The notes under the pieces are model-generated. The model saw only the letters and a list, made by a program, of their open reading frames with translations. It was not told the DNA's origin and made no database searches. A program made the position numbers and the translations under genes. Positions 5,213-11,958 of a stretch of DNA of 12,417 nt are shown piece after piece (position 1 is the stretch's first letter; the number at the start of each line of letters is the position of its first letter). The DNA is from Ornithomonoglobus_A sp034090805 (GTDB lineage: Bacteria; Bacillota; Clostridia; UBA1381): NCBI GenBank assembly GCA_034090805.1, contig JAXDRV010000067.1, forward strand, positions 1 to 12,417, given 5' to 3'.

Positions 5213-6118
5213 TCACTTTTTATCCAAGCTTGATTTTTTCAGCGACACAGACAAAATAACGTTTATCGCCATAATAAACACGAACAGCACAAGACCTATC
5301 GTAAACAGTGCCTGACGGTGCAGTCCCTGGGAATATGACATCTCGGCAACGATACCCGTTGTCAGGAATCTCACGCTGTTAAACGGCAGCGGCAGATTTA
5401 CGGCATTGCCCGCAACGAGCGTTATCGCCATTGCCTCGCCTATCGCTCTGCCTATGCCCAAAACGACCGATGTGACTATCCCCGACCTTGCTGCGGGAAT
5501 TACTACTCTGAATACCGTTGTTATACGAGTCGCTCCGAGGGCATATGAGCTGCTCCTAAGCTGCTGCGCAACGGCACGCATGGACGAGGTACTTACATTC
5601 ACCACCGTCGGCAGAATCATAACAGCAAGCACAAGCACAGCTGAAATGAGATTTGCGCCGCCCGTCATAACATGATCGGGAGAATTTGCAAATATCACCG
5701 CTTCAAGCCTGTACACCGCCGGCTTTACAACCAAAATTCCCAAAAGTCCGTACACCACAGACGGTATCCCCGCCAGCAGCTCAACCGCAGGTCCGACAAC
5801 CGCCGCCGCTTTTTTCGGTGCAAGCTCCGCAAGGAATACGGCAGTAAACAGAGCGATCGGCACCCCGATCAAAACCGCCATAGCCGTACCCACCACGGAC
5901 GTCAGTATGATGTTCAGTATACCGAAGCTCGGCTCTGCCGCAGTCGGCGCCCACACGCTCGAAAACAGCATCTTTACAATGCCTATCTTTGCAAGTGCCG
6001 GCAGTCCCGACACAAGCATATACACGCATATCGCCAGCACAGCCGCAACCGTGACCGCTCCGCAAAGCAGAAACACCAACGCCATCGCCCTTTCGGCAAA
6101 ATCTCTTGATGCTTTCAT
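5213..6118 (-). CDS. pstC: Phosphate ABC transporter permease PstC
   Basis: PstC is the second membrane permease of the phosphate importer. The protein has about six transmembrane helices, beginning with LVFLLCGAVTVAAVLAICVY near the N-terminus. The conserved ELLAGIPSVVYGLLGI segment, the coupling loop RAVAQQLRSSSYALGA and GIGRAIGEAMAITLVAGN are all visible. I choose the ATG at 6118 (MKASRDF, 301 residues) because GGAG at 6128-6131 lies 9 nt upstream. The in-frame ATG at 6133 would add five residues but has no ribosome binding site, and the ATG at 6127 directly abuts the GGAG. The gene starts 24 nt after the pstS stop, so the two are in one transcript. Confidence 0.95.
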   Translation of the reverse strand: MKASRDFAERAMALVFLLCGAVTVAAVLAICVYMLVSGLPALAKIGIVKMLFSSVWAPTAAEPSFGILNIILTSVVGTAMAVLIGVPIALFTAVFLAELAPKKAAAVVGPAVELLAGIPSVVYGLLGILVVKPAVYRLEAVIFANSPDHVMTGGANLISAVLVLAVMILPTVVNVSTSSMRAVAQQLRSSSYALGATRITTVFRVVIPAARSGIVTSVVLGIGRAIGEAMAITLVAGNAVNLPLPFNSVRFLTTGIVAEMSYSQGLHRQALFTIGLVLFVFIMAINVILSVSLKKSSLDKK

Positions 6119-6142
6119 TCCGTTCATCTCCATTTAATGCCG

Positions 6143-6994
6143 TTATTCGGCAACAATAAGTCCTACGCTTTCGATGACAGCCTTTCCCTCATCAGAGCTC
6201 ATAAATTCAAACCATGTTTTGACTGCCTCGTTCTGCTCGCTTATCTCGCCCTTTGTAGCCATTACAAACGGTCTTTGCAGCGCATATGTACCCGCCTTGA
6301 TGTTTTCCGCCGTAGGCTCTGCACCGTCTATCGAAACAGCCGTTACCGTATCGTTCAGCACATCAAGCGAAACATAACCGATTGAATTGGGCGTTGACGC
6401 AACAGTCGTCAGAACCGCTCCCGTCTGGTCAAGCTCCTGCGCATATACGCATTCGTCCTTGATTCCGAGGATTTCCTCAAACGCATCTCTCGTTCCCGAA
6501 CCGGACTCTCTGCCGATAACGACAATACCGCCGTCAGCTCCGCCTACCTCGCTCCAGTTTTTGATTTTCCCCGTATAAATATCCGCAAGCTGCTGCTTTG
6601 TAAGATCTGACGCCGCATTCGCCTTGTCCGTAACAACAGCTATTCCGTCTATCGCAACGATATTTTCAACAAGCCCCTTAGCCTTTTCCTCATCCTTTAA
6701 CGCTCTCGACGAATCGCCTATATCGGCAGTGCCGTTCGCCACAGCCTCAAGACCCGCTCCCGATCCGGTAAACTGTCCCTCCGCCTTAATTGACGGATAC
6801 TTTGCGTTAAATTCCTCACAGCTTGCCTCAACAAGCTTTTTCATCGAGGTAGAGCCGTTTAAGCTTACCGTTCCCGATACCTCCGCAGTTTTCTCCGTGG
6901 TAGTCCCCGACGGTGCGCCCGTGCTGCCTCCGCAGCCGCAAAGCATCGCTGCACAAAGTGCTCCCGAAATTATTAATGTTATTGTTTTTTTCAT
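6143..6994 (-). CDS. pstS: Phosphate-binding lipoprotein PstS
   Basis: PstS is the extracytoplasmic receptor that captures phosphate for PstCAB. A lipoprotein signal peptide with lipobox LCGC ends at C21, so the mature protein would be membrane-anchored, as expected in a Gram-positive cell. A Gly/Ser/Thr-rich linker (22-40) precedes the binding fold. Phosphate-contact motifs typical of the family are GSTS at 47-50, TGSGAG at 76-81, DIGDSSR at 91-97 and GRESGSGTRDAF at 161-172. Length 283 is normal. GGGAG at 7003-7007 lies 8 nt before ATG. This is the first gene of the pst operon, and repeated TTTACATT boxes lie in its promoter region. Confidence 0.97.
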   Translation of the reverse strand: MKKTITLIISGALCAAMLCGCGGSTGAPSGTTTEKTAEVSGTVSLNGSTSMKKLVEASCEEFNAKYPSIKAEGQFTGSGAGLEAVANGTADIGDSSRALKDEEKAKGLVENIVAIDGIAVVTDKANAASDLTKQQLADIYTGKIKNWSEVGGADGGIVVIGRESGSGTRDAFEEILGIKDECVYAQELDQTGAVLTTVASTPNSIGYVSLDVLNDTVTAVSIDGAEPTAENIKAGTYALQRPFVMATKGEISEQNEAVKTWFEFMSSDEGKAVIESVGLIVAE

Positions 6995-7030
6995 TGTAAT
7001 TACTCCCTTTCTTTTTTTAGGTACAAGACC

Positions 7031-7074
7031 ATTTTATCATCGTAATGTAAAGTTCAAAACCTCCGCAATGTAAA
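7031..7074 (-). promoter_or_regulatory. pstS promoter region with paired TTTACATT boxes
   Basis: Reading leftward, TTTACATT occurs at 7074-7067 and again at 7051-7044, 23 nt apart (about two helical turns). TTGAAC (7057-7052 region) and TAAAAT (7036-7031) give a poorly spaced -35/-10 pair, as expected for an activated promoter. The TTTACA core matches the direct repeats upstream of the response regulator gene (2453-2480). A Pho-box role is inferred. The upstream box overlaps the end of the trmB terminator. Confidence 0.45.
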
Positions 7075-7103
7075 AAAAGCGTAAAAAATCTTACGCTTTT
7101 TTT
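7072..7103. terminator. Intrinsic terminator of trmB, 13-bp stem
   Basis: AAAAAAAGCGTAA (7072-7084) is perfectly complementary to TTACGCTTTTTTT (7091-7103) around a 6-nt loop. On the minus strand it lies 7 nt past the trmB stop and gives a run of seven U residues. It is symmetric, so it could work in both directions. It separates trmB from the pst promoter. Confidence 0.85.
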
Positions 7104-7110
7104 AAAAATG

Positions 7111-7758
7111 TTAAATTTTCTCCGGCACCTCCGCCTCAAGGCGGTATATCGGCTGACCAAGCTCGGCAAATCTCGTTTCGTACTCCGTCATCACATTCCC
7201 CTCAAAGTCCGAATTATGCAGATCAAAGGTTATGTTCGACAACTTAAACCCCTCTGCGCAGAAGGAATTGAGCGAAAACTCAAACAGCTTGCTGTTGTCG
7301 GTCTTGAACCATATTTTATCTCCGGGGCGCAGCACCTGTCTGTATCTGTCAAGGAAACGCTTGTGCGTCAGCCGCCGCTTCGCCTGCTTGTTCTTCTTCC
7401 ACGGGTCGCTGAAATTAAGATATATCCTCTCCGCCTCCCCGTATTCAAAAAACTCCTCAAGCCGCTCCGCGTCCATATCGGTGAATCTTACGTTTTCAAG
7501 TCCCTCGGCAACCGCCTTCTCCATCGCCATAACAATCACGTCCTCAACCTTTTCCACCGCAACAAAATTGACGTTCGGGTACATTTTCGCCATGCCGACG
7601 ATAAACCCGCCCTTTCCGCAGCCTATCTCTATATGCACGGGATTACCGTTGCCGAATACCTCTTTCCATCGTCCCTTGTTCTTTTCCGGCTCCTTTACCC
7701 ATACCTCCGCGCAGCTCTCCATTCTTGCGCCGCAGTTTTTCTTTTTCCTCATTCGCAT
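7111..7758 (-). CDS. trmB: tRNA (guanine-N7)-methyltransferase TrmB
   Basis: This SAM-dependent enzyme methylates G46 in the variable loop of tRNAs to m7G. The 215 residues are typical. The N-terminal MRxRKK motif, the SAM-binding EIGCGKG at 44-50, NFSDPW at 115-120 followed by AKRRLTHKRFL, and the C-terminal TEYE (191-194) are all diagnostic. In the usual NFSDPWPK-x-x-H pattern the proline after W and the histidine are replaced (NFSDPWKKNKQAKRR), a modest local deviation. The ATG at 7758 is chosen over the ATG two codons later because GGAGGG (7767-7772) lies 8 nt upstream. The gene has its own promoter and terminator and is divergent from the WalR-like gene. Confidence 0.96.
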   Translation of the reverse strand: MRMRKKKNCGARMESCAEVWVKEPEKNKGRWKEVFGNGNPVHIEIGCGKGGFIVGMAKMYPNVNFVAVEKVEDVIVMAMEKAVAEGLENVRFTDMDAERLEEFFEYGEAERIYLNFSDPWKKNKQAKRRLTHKRFLDRYRQVLRPGDKIWFKTDNSKLFEFSLNSFCAEGFKLSNITFDLHNSDFEGNVMTEYETRFAELGQPIYRLEAEVPEKI

Positions 7759-7794
7759 ACGCTTAACCCTCCGTTTTTATTAACACATTCATAT

Positions 7795-7824
7795 ATTATA
7801 TACCTTTTTCGGTCGTTTTGTCCA
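7795..7824 (-). promoter_or_regulatory. Sigma-A-type promoter for trmB
   Basis: Leftward -35 TGGACA (7824-7819), an 18-nt spacer and -10 TATAAT (7800-7795) lie 37 nt upstream of the trmB start. Transcription would begin near 7788. Confidence 0.6.
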
Positions 7825-7906
7825 TAGGAATACATCATAATATTACAATATATACGTGTTTTTTTAAAAAAATACAAAATTTTTTTAACAAATTGTCAAT
7901 TTACTA

Positions 7907-7935
7907 TTGCATACCTTGTTAATTTCTGATAAAAT
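7907..7935 (+). promoter_or_regulatory. Sigma-A-type promoter for the WalR-like regulator
   Basis: -35 TTGCAT (7907-7912), a 17-nt spacer and -10 TAAAAT (7930-7935) lie 61 nt upstream of the start codon. Just downstream, TAATAA-TCG-TTATTA (7941-7955) forms a short inverted repeat across the predicted start of transcription and could be an operator. A second TATAAT at 7954-7959 lacks a -35. Confidence 0.55.
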
Positions 7936-7996
7936 AGATGTAATAATCGTTATTATAATGTAATGTACCAGAAATACACGAAAGGAAATTGATAAA

Positions 7997-8704
7997 ATGG
8001 ACGCAACCATTCTAATTGTAGAAGACGAACAAAACATAAACGATATACTTGCTTTCACATTTTCAAAGGAGGGCTACAAGACTCTGTCCGCATTTGACGG
8101 AACAAAGGGACTTGAAATGGCGCTGACGGAAAATCCCGATCTGATACTTCTTGACGTAATGCTTCCGGGCATGGACGGCTTTGAGGTATGCAGAAAAATC
8201 CGTGACCGCTCTGACGTACCCATCATCATGCTGACAGCAAGAGAGGACGAGGTTGATAAGGTGCTGGGTCTTGAGCTTGGAGCGGACGACTACATCACAA
8301 AGCCGTATTCGGTAAGAGAGCTTACCGCACGTGTCAAGGCAAACCTGCGCCGCAGCGTGCTTACGGCTGACAGCCTTGAAACAAAGCCCGCCGCTCCGGA
8401 CGAAAGCACAATCGTTTCCGGCGATTTGACAATCAATGTGGAAAGATACGAGGTAACAAAAAACGGAGCTGTTATAGATATAACGCTGCGTGAATTTGAG
8501 CTGCTTAAATTCCTTGCAATGCAGCCGGACAGAATTTTCTCAAGGGAAAAGCTGCTGGAAAACGTGTGGGGATATGAATACTACGGTGACGTGAGAACTG
8601 TCGACGTAACGGTAAGACGTCTGCGTGAAAAAATCGAGGATGATCCGAGTTTGCCCAAATATATTATCACCAAGCGAGGCGTGGGATATTATTTCAACAA
8701 ATAA
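7997..8704 (+). CDS. WalR/VicR-like response regulator (OmpR family)
   Basis: A 235-residue two-component regulator. The receiver domain (about 1-120) has E9/D10, phosphoacceptor D53 in LLDVMLPGMDG, T80 and K102 in TKPYS. A linker of about 20 residues leads to the winged-helix domain, whose ending GDVRTVDVTVRRLREKIEDD and RGVGYYF closely resembles WalR/VicR (YycF), the cell-wall homeostasis regulator of Firmicutes. AAGGAA at 7982-7987 lies 9 nt before ATG. WalR genes are normally followed by walK; here the next gene, 132 nt on, encodes a secreted SH3-like protein, so the cognate kinase must lie elsewhere. The subfamily is inferred from resemblance; PhoP-like alternatives remain possible. No clear terminator follows. 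Confidence 0.9.
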   Translation: MDATILIVEDEQNINDILAFTFSKEGYKTLSAFDGTKGLEMALTENPDLILLDVMLPGMDGFEVCRKIRDRSDVPIIMLTAREDEVDKVLGLELGADDYITKPYSVRELTARVKANLRRSVLTADSLETKPAAPDESTIVSGDLTINVERYEVTKNGAVIDITLREFELLKFLAMQPDRIFSREKLLENVWGYEYYGDVRTVDVTVRRLREKIEDDPSLPKYIITKRGVGYYFNK

Positions 8705-8775
8705 ATCTGACACGCTTCAGCGCTCATTTGTGCATAGTGCATAATTATACCTGCGTTATTTCTACGTATATATTA

Positions 8776-8804
8776 TTGTAAATATGTCATTTTTGTGATA
8801 TAAT
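8776..8804 (+). promoter_or_regulatory. Sigma-A-type promoter with extended -10 (SH3-like gene)
   Basis: -35 TTGTAA (8776-8781), a 17-nt spacer and -10 TATAAT (8799-8804) preceded by TGA (extended -10) lie 32 nt upstream of the start codon. The gene can therefore be expressed independently of the upstream regulator. A tandem GTGCATA GTGCATA lies further up at 8730-8743, function unknown. Confidence 0.7.
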
Positions 8805-8836
8805 GGAAACAATAAATATGTATCGGAGGGATTGGT

Positions 8837-9361
8837 ATGAAAAATTTTAAAGCATTGCTGAGAAAGACAGCCGCTGTCTGCGTTGCTGCCGTTACGTTAT
8901 CGGCTGCCGCCGTACTTCCCGCAAGTGCTGCGGAGTATCTCTACGTTTCCGGAGCGGAAACCGGTGCGGTTTATCTGCGCACAGCTCCTGCATCTTCAAA
9001 CAATTACGGCACTCTTACAAACGGCACAATGGTCGAAAGCATAGGCTGGGCAAGAGGCTATGACGGCGTAGGCTACAATCAGGTAAGAGTAAACGGCGTT
9101 ACGGGTTGGATAACAACAAGATACCTGTCATCATATTACAACTCCTACAGCTACAGCTACGGCTATACACGCAGCAGAGTTGTCGGTGTTGACAACAGCA
9201 TTTATCTGTGGAAAAATTCCTACAGCGGTTCATCTTACGGAACCATCCGTCTCGGCGGGACTGTATACGTTGATTACGGCTCATACAGCAACGGCAGATA
9301 TAAGGCGCACTGCGGCGGTCAATACGGCTGGGTAACCGCATCATATGTTACGCCTTATTAA
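8837..9361 (+). CDS. Secreted protein with two SH3-like (SH3b) domains
   Basis: The 174 residues begin with a Sec signal peptide: a basic N-region (KNFKALLRK), an Ala/Val-rich core (11-27) and a cleavage site around ASAA (29-32). Two bacterial SH3-like repeats follow, at about 35-98 and 115-172, each ending in the typical tryptophan-containing strand (GWITTRYL and GWVTASYV). They are joined by a Tyr/Ser-rich linker (99-112). Bacterial SH3b domains generally bind peptidoglycan or wall peptides, so an envelope location is likely, but there is no catalytic domain. GGAGGG (8825-8830) lies 6 nt before ATG. It follows a WalR-like gene, and WalR regulons include wall proteins, so a functional link is possible but not shown. 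A strong terminator follows. Confidence 0.88.
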   Translation: MKNFKALLRKTAAVCVAAVTLSAAAVLPASAAEYLYVSGAETGAVYLRTAPASSNNYGTLTNGTMVESIGWARGYDGVGYNQVRVNGVTGWITTRYLSSYYNSYSYSYGYTRSRVVGVDNSIYLWKNSYSGSSYGTIRLGGTVYVDYGSYSNGRYKAHCGGQYGWVTASYVTPY

Positions 9362-9382
9362 TGATTAATAATAATGAATTTT

Positions 9383-9412
9383 AAAAAGGACTGTTTTTAG
9401 GCAGTCCTTTTT
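9383..9412. terminator. Terminator after the SH3-like gene
   Basis: AAAAAGGACTG (9383-9393) pairs exactly with 9402-9412 around an 8-nt loop, giving an 11-bp stem ending in a T5 run on the plus strand, 21 nt past the stop codon. The A/T-rich flanks also allow leftward function. Confidence 0.85.
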
Positions 9413-9454
9413 GTCTTGCGTAAGGGTTTTGGGAATATTCACAAACACAAACAA

Positions 9455-9482
9455 AAAAGACGCCCTTTTGAGCGTCCTTTTC
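9455..9482 (-). terminator. Terminator of rpsT
   Basis: On the minus strand AAAAGGACGC pairs with GCGTCTTTT, with one G-U pair that becomes a mismatch on the plus strand, and ends in a T-run. It lies 12 nt past the rpsT stop. With the hairpin at 9383-9412 it insulates two convergent genes. Confidence 0.75.
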
Positions 9483-9494
9483 AGATTTTCTGTT

Positions 9495-9758
9495 TTACGC
9501 AAGCTTTGCGAGCTTAAGAGCAAGCTGCGACTTCTTTCTTGCCGCTGCATTTTTATGCAGGATACCCTGCTTTACGCCTTTGTCCAGTTTTTTAACAGCA
9601 TCGTTAAAAAGAACCTTGGCATTTTCCTTATCAGCGGCTGTTACTGCCTCTTCAAACTTCTTTACGGCAGTCTTGAGCGCAGTTTTGTGCATCTGGTTAA
9701 TCAAAGTCTTTTTCTTTGCTACCAAAACACGCTTTTTTGCTGACTTAATATTCGGCAT
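9495..9758 (-). CDS. rpsT: Small-subunit ribosomal protein S20
   Basis: S20 binds 16S rRNA early in 30S assembly. The 87-residue Lys/Ala-rich helical protein opens with the hallmark MPNIKSAKKRV and contains the typical HKNAAARKKSQLA near its C-terminus. I place the start at 9758 because GGAGGTG (9766-9772) lies 7 nt upstream and the family begins with MPNIKSA. An in-frame ATG at 9776 would add six residues and place the ribosome binding site inside the gene. It is monocistronic, with its own strong promoter and terminator, between the convergent SH3-like gene and the recO cluster. Confidence 0.97.
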   Translation of the reverse strand: MPNIKSAKKRVLVAKKKTLINQMHKTALKTAVKKFEEAVTAADKENAKVLFNDAVKKLDKGVKQGILHKNAAARKKSQLALKLAKLA

Positions 9759-9788
9759 GCTAATACACCTCCACAAATTTAATCTGTA

Positions 9789-9803
9789 ATACTACAATAG
9801 TAT
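9789..9803. promoter_or_regulatory. Inverted repeat over the rpsT -10/start region
   Basis: ATACTA (9789-9794), CAA, TAGTAT (9798-9803) form a perfect 6-bp inverted repeat overlapping the rpsT -10 and predicted start of transcription. It could be an operator or a 5'-end hairpin in the mRNA. Function is unproven. Confidence 0.3.
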
Positions 9804-9857
9804 ACACTATTTTGCGGATAATTGCAAGTGTTTTTTTATCTTTTTTTGATTTTTTTT
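9799..9857 (-). promoter_or_regulatory. Strong rpsT promoter with phased A-tract UP-like element
   Basis: Leftward -35 TTGCAA (9827-9822), a 17-nt spacer and -10 TATACT (9804-9799). Directly upstream, on the minus strand, are three A-tracts (9857-9850, 9847-9841, 9837-9831) at about 10-bp intervals. This is the pattern of an UP element or intrinsic bend, as expected for a strongly transcribed ribosomal protein gene. Confidence 0.7.
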
Positions 9858-9873
9858 CAACTGCGACACAAAG

Positions 9874-9889
9874 ACCGCCCGTAAGCGGT
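9874..9889. terminator. Weak hairpin downstream of recO
   Basis: ACCGC (9874-9878) pairs with GCGGT (9885-9889). The T-run is good on the plus strand (GTTTTTT) but poor on the minus strand, where recO ends 30 nt upstream. It may terminate recO inefficiently or block rightward read-through into recO. Confidence 0.35.
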
Positions 9890-9919
9890 GTTTTTTATGT
9901 AATGTTACCATAATATCCG

Positions 9920-10663
9920 TTACGGATTATTGATTTTGCACATAAGCTTGTAATATCCGAGACTCTGAAAATCCCTCTCGATATGCGCCATCAAATACTT
10001 TTCCGCAATCTCACCGAGCATTTTGAGCAGCTCCTCACTTGCCGTAAATGCCAGCAGCCGCTTATCCTCCGCAGTCGTTATAAACTTCATCGCACGATAT
10101 ATGCTCTCGTTCAGTCTGACGCTGTTCTTGCTGCGGCATTTTGAGCACGCCATTGAGCCTTTGTCAAAATCAAAAATATCAGACTTCCTTCCGCAGCCGC
10201 AGGCGGACAAATCCGGCATATACCCGCCAAGCGTCATGAGCCGCAGCTCATACACCGCCTTAAGCTTTTGCAGCGGCTCGTCACGGTACGCCATGGCGTA
10301 AAGAATATTCAGCAGCGTCCTTAATATATGCGGATCGGGATTCCCCTCGCCTATCATCGCATACGTTATATCAAGCAGATATGCGCAAAGCGACAGCTTG
10401 AGTATATCCTCGCTCACAGGCGCAAACGACTCCTTGACATCAATGGAATTTACATTCGCAAAATCCCTTCCCGAAAGATACAGCTCAAACTCCCCGAAGC
10501 AAAGCAGCTGGCTTGAGGCGGCAGAGCTGCGCTTTTGCTTTTTCGCTCCGTAGCTCACCGCCCTTATTATGCCGTAGCTTTCGGTAAATATGCTGAGCCG
10601 CCTGTGACCCTCGCCGTAATCATTCTGTTTTATGATAAGACCATTTTCTCTGACGGTTCCCAT
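9920..10663 (-). CDS. recO: DNA repair protein RecO
   Basis: RecO helps load RecA onto SSB-coated single-stranded DNA in the RecFOR recombination pathway. The 247 residues show the N-terminal OB-fold opening (VRENGLIIKQNDYGEGHRRL, then FTESYG and SYGAKK), a helical middle, and a zinc site with C155, C157, C173 and C176 (CGC and CSKC). The family more often has CxxC in the first half, so C-x-C is a small deviation. AGGAAA (10671-10676) lies 7 nt before ATG. The start lies inside the 3' end of yqzL (34-nt overlap), suggesting translational coupling. The order era-yqzL-recO is a known Firmicutes arrangement. Confidence 0.94.
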   Translation of the reverse strand: MGTVRENGLIIKQNDYGEGHRRLSIFTESYGIIRAVSYGAKKQKRSSAASSQLLCFGEFELYLSGRDFANVNSIDVKESFAPVSEDILKLSLCAYLLDITYAMIGEGNPDPHILRTLLNILYAMAYRDEPLQKLKAVYELRLMTLGGYMPDLSACGCGRKSDIFDFDKGSMACSKCRSKNSVRLNESIYRAMKFITTAEDKRLLAFTASEELLKMLGEIAEKYLMAHIERDFQSLGYYKLMCKINNP

Positions 10664-10767
10664 ACTCCCGTTTCCTGTCCTTTTTCACTTATTGATTTAT
10701 ACAGCAGATATGCCTCTATATCTCCCGTTTCAACAAACACCTTCCATAAAATACTCATAAGCTCCAT
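10630..10767 (-). CDS. yqzL: YqzL-family small protein
   Basis: This 45-codon gene lies between era and recO. It begins MELMSILWKVFVETG, followed by DIEAYLLYK. The W-K-x-F-x-x-T-G-[DN]-I-x-x-Y-L-L-[YF]-K pattern is what I know of YqzL, the small protein of unknown function encoded between era and recO in Bacillus and many other Firmicutes. AGGAG at 10776-10780 lies 8 nt before ATG at 10767. The stop at 10632-10630 lies inside recO, overlapping it by 34 nt in another frame. The short C-terminal tail (after about residue 34) is dictated partly by the recO start region. It lies 111 nt after the era stop, in the same direction. The molecular function is not established. Confidence 0.85.
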   Translation of the reverse strand: MELMSILWKVFVETGDIEAYLLYKSISEKGQETGVWEPSEKMVLS

Positions 10768-10878
10768 AATGACAGCTCCTTTTAATACAATCCTAAAACC
10801 ACCGTCTTTATTTTCTGTATGTCCTGCGTTTGTTATACTGTCACTATTTTCATTTTACGTTCCGCAAACGTTTTTACG

Positions 10879-11775
10879 TTACTCGGACTGCGTGTATCCG
10901 AAATTTTTAATAAGGAAATCACTGTTGCGCCAATCGGATTTTACCTTTACCCACAGCTCAAGATACACCTTTTTATCAAGCATTTTTTCTATATCCGATC
11001 TTGCCATTGTGCCGATTTTTTTGAGCATTTCTCCGTTTTTGCCTATGATTATTCCCTTATGTCCCGGCTTTTCGCAGTAAATTGTTGCATATATGTCGGT
11101 AATATTTTCCTTTTCACGCATTTTTGTAATTTCAATCGCAACACCGTGCGGAACCTCCTTCTGCAAAAGCCACAGCATCTTTTCCCGTATAATCTCCGCC
11201 GCTATCTGCTTTTCGGGCTGATCCGTCACCATGTCCTCATCGTAAAACTGCGGTCCCTCCTCAAGGTATTCCTTGATATTGTTTATAAGAATTTCCACTC
11301 CGTCGCCCGTTTTTGCGCTTATCGGGACTATCGCCTCAAATTCGTGCATATTTGAATAATCGGCAATCATCGGCAGGAGATCCTCCTTTTGGATATTGTC
11401 TATCTTGTTCATAACAAGTATGCACGGGAGTCCCGTTTTACCGATATTTTTCGCTATCTCACGCTCCGTATCACGTATTGTGCGGCTTGCGTCGACAACG
11501 AACAGCAGCACGTCTGTTTCGTTCATGCTGTCGCGGGCAACGCTCACCATAAATTCGTCAAGCTTGTTGTGAGGCTTGTGTATTCCCGGTGTGTCGGTGA
11601 AAATTATCTGTTCCTCATCTGTTGTGTATATAGCCAGTATTTTGTTCCTTGTTGTCTGGGGCTTTTCCGATATTATTGCAACCTTCTGACCTGCAATTCT
11701 GTTTAAAAGCGTGGATTTACCCACGTTCGGCATTCCTATTATTGCCGCAAAGCCCGATTTAAAATTGTTTGTCAT
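10879..11775 (-). CDS. era: Ribosome-assembly GTPase Era
   Basis: Era is an essential GTPase that binds the 3' end of 16S rRNA during 30S maturation. The GTPase domain has G1 GMPNVGKST at 14-22, the switch region KPQTTRN at 38-44, G3 DTPG at 61-64, G4 NKID at 123-126 and G5 SAK at 153-155. A C-terminal KH RNA-binding domain carries GHKGIIIGKNGEMLKKIG, with GKNG at 245-248. Length 298 is typical. The nearest Shine-Dalgarno-like sequence, AAAGGA (11790-11795), is 14 nt from ATG, longer than ideal, but no other start fits. It follows dgkA; the gap is almost filled by copy 3 of the palindromic element, whose end lies 35 nt from the start codon. Confidence 0.98.
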   Translation of the reverse strand: MTNNFKSGFAAIIGMPNVGKSTLLNRIAGQKVAIISEKPQTTRNKILAIYTTDEEQIIFTDTPGIHKPHNKLDEFMVSVARDSMNETDVLLFVVDASRTIRDTEREIAKNIGKTGLPCILVMNKIDNIQKEDLLPMIADYSNMHEFEAIVPISAKTGDGVEILINNIKEYLEEGPQFYDEDMVTDQPEKQIAAEIIREKMLWLLQKEVPHGVAIEITKMREKENITDIYATIYCEKPGHKGIIIGKNGEMLKKIGTMARSDIEKMLDKKVYLELWVKVKSDWRNSDFLIKNFGYTQSE

Positions 11776-11810
11776 AAAATTTTATTTTTTCCTTTCTCTG
11801 TAATTGTTGT

Positions 11811-11952
11811 TAGATAATCGTAAAACTCAAGATTCTCATGGAATTTGAGAGTGTTTTTAATTTTGTTCGGACGAGTTACCGCAAGGGATGTTTGAGTACG
11901 AATAAATTCAAAAATACTCTCAAATCACAAAGCGGTATTTTACGATTGCCTG
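11811..11952 (+). repeat. Dispersed palindromic element, copy 3
   Basis: This 142-bp element aligns to copy 1 without gaps. Its ends are TAGATAATCGTAAAA (11811-11825) and, reversed, CAGGCAATCGTAAAA (11952-11938). Core 11862-11906 is identical to 381-425 of copy 1. A perfect 11-bp direct repeat, CTGTAATTGTT, flanks it at 11798-11808 and 11950-11960, resembling a target-site duplication; the right copy overlaps the dgkA stop codon. The element therefore sits exactly in the dgkA-era gap, opposite in orientation to era. An ATG-initiated frame (11838 to a TAA at 11970-11972) is open through it, but no ribosome binding site precedes it. Confidence 0.8.
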
Positions 11953-11958
11953 TAATTG

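Noticed and set aside
8776..8804. WalR binding site (TGTWAH-N5-TGTWAH) at the SH3-like gene promoter
   Set aside because: TGTAAA and TGTCAT are present but with an 8-nt rather than 11-nt period, and the second half does not match.
9759..9776. Six-residue N-terminal extension of S20
   Set aside because: The GGAGGTG ribosome binding site would fall inside it, and the family begins MPNIKSA.
10853..10880. Direct repeat TTTTACGTT (10853-10861 and 10872-10880) at the end of era
   Set aside because: A short AT-rich repeat overlapping the era stop codon, with no promoter or structure to give it meaning.
330..11952. The three similar repeats as a CRISPR array
   Set aside because: They are 142 bp long, thousands of bases apart and in different orientations, with no spacers and no cas genes.
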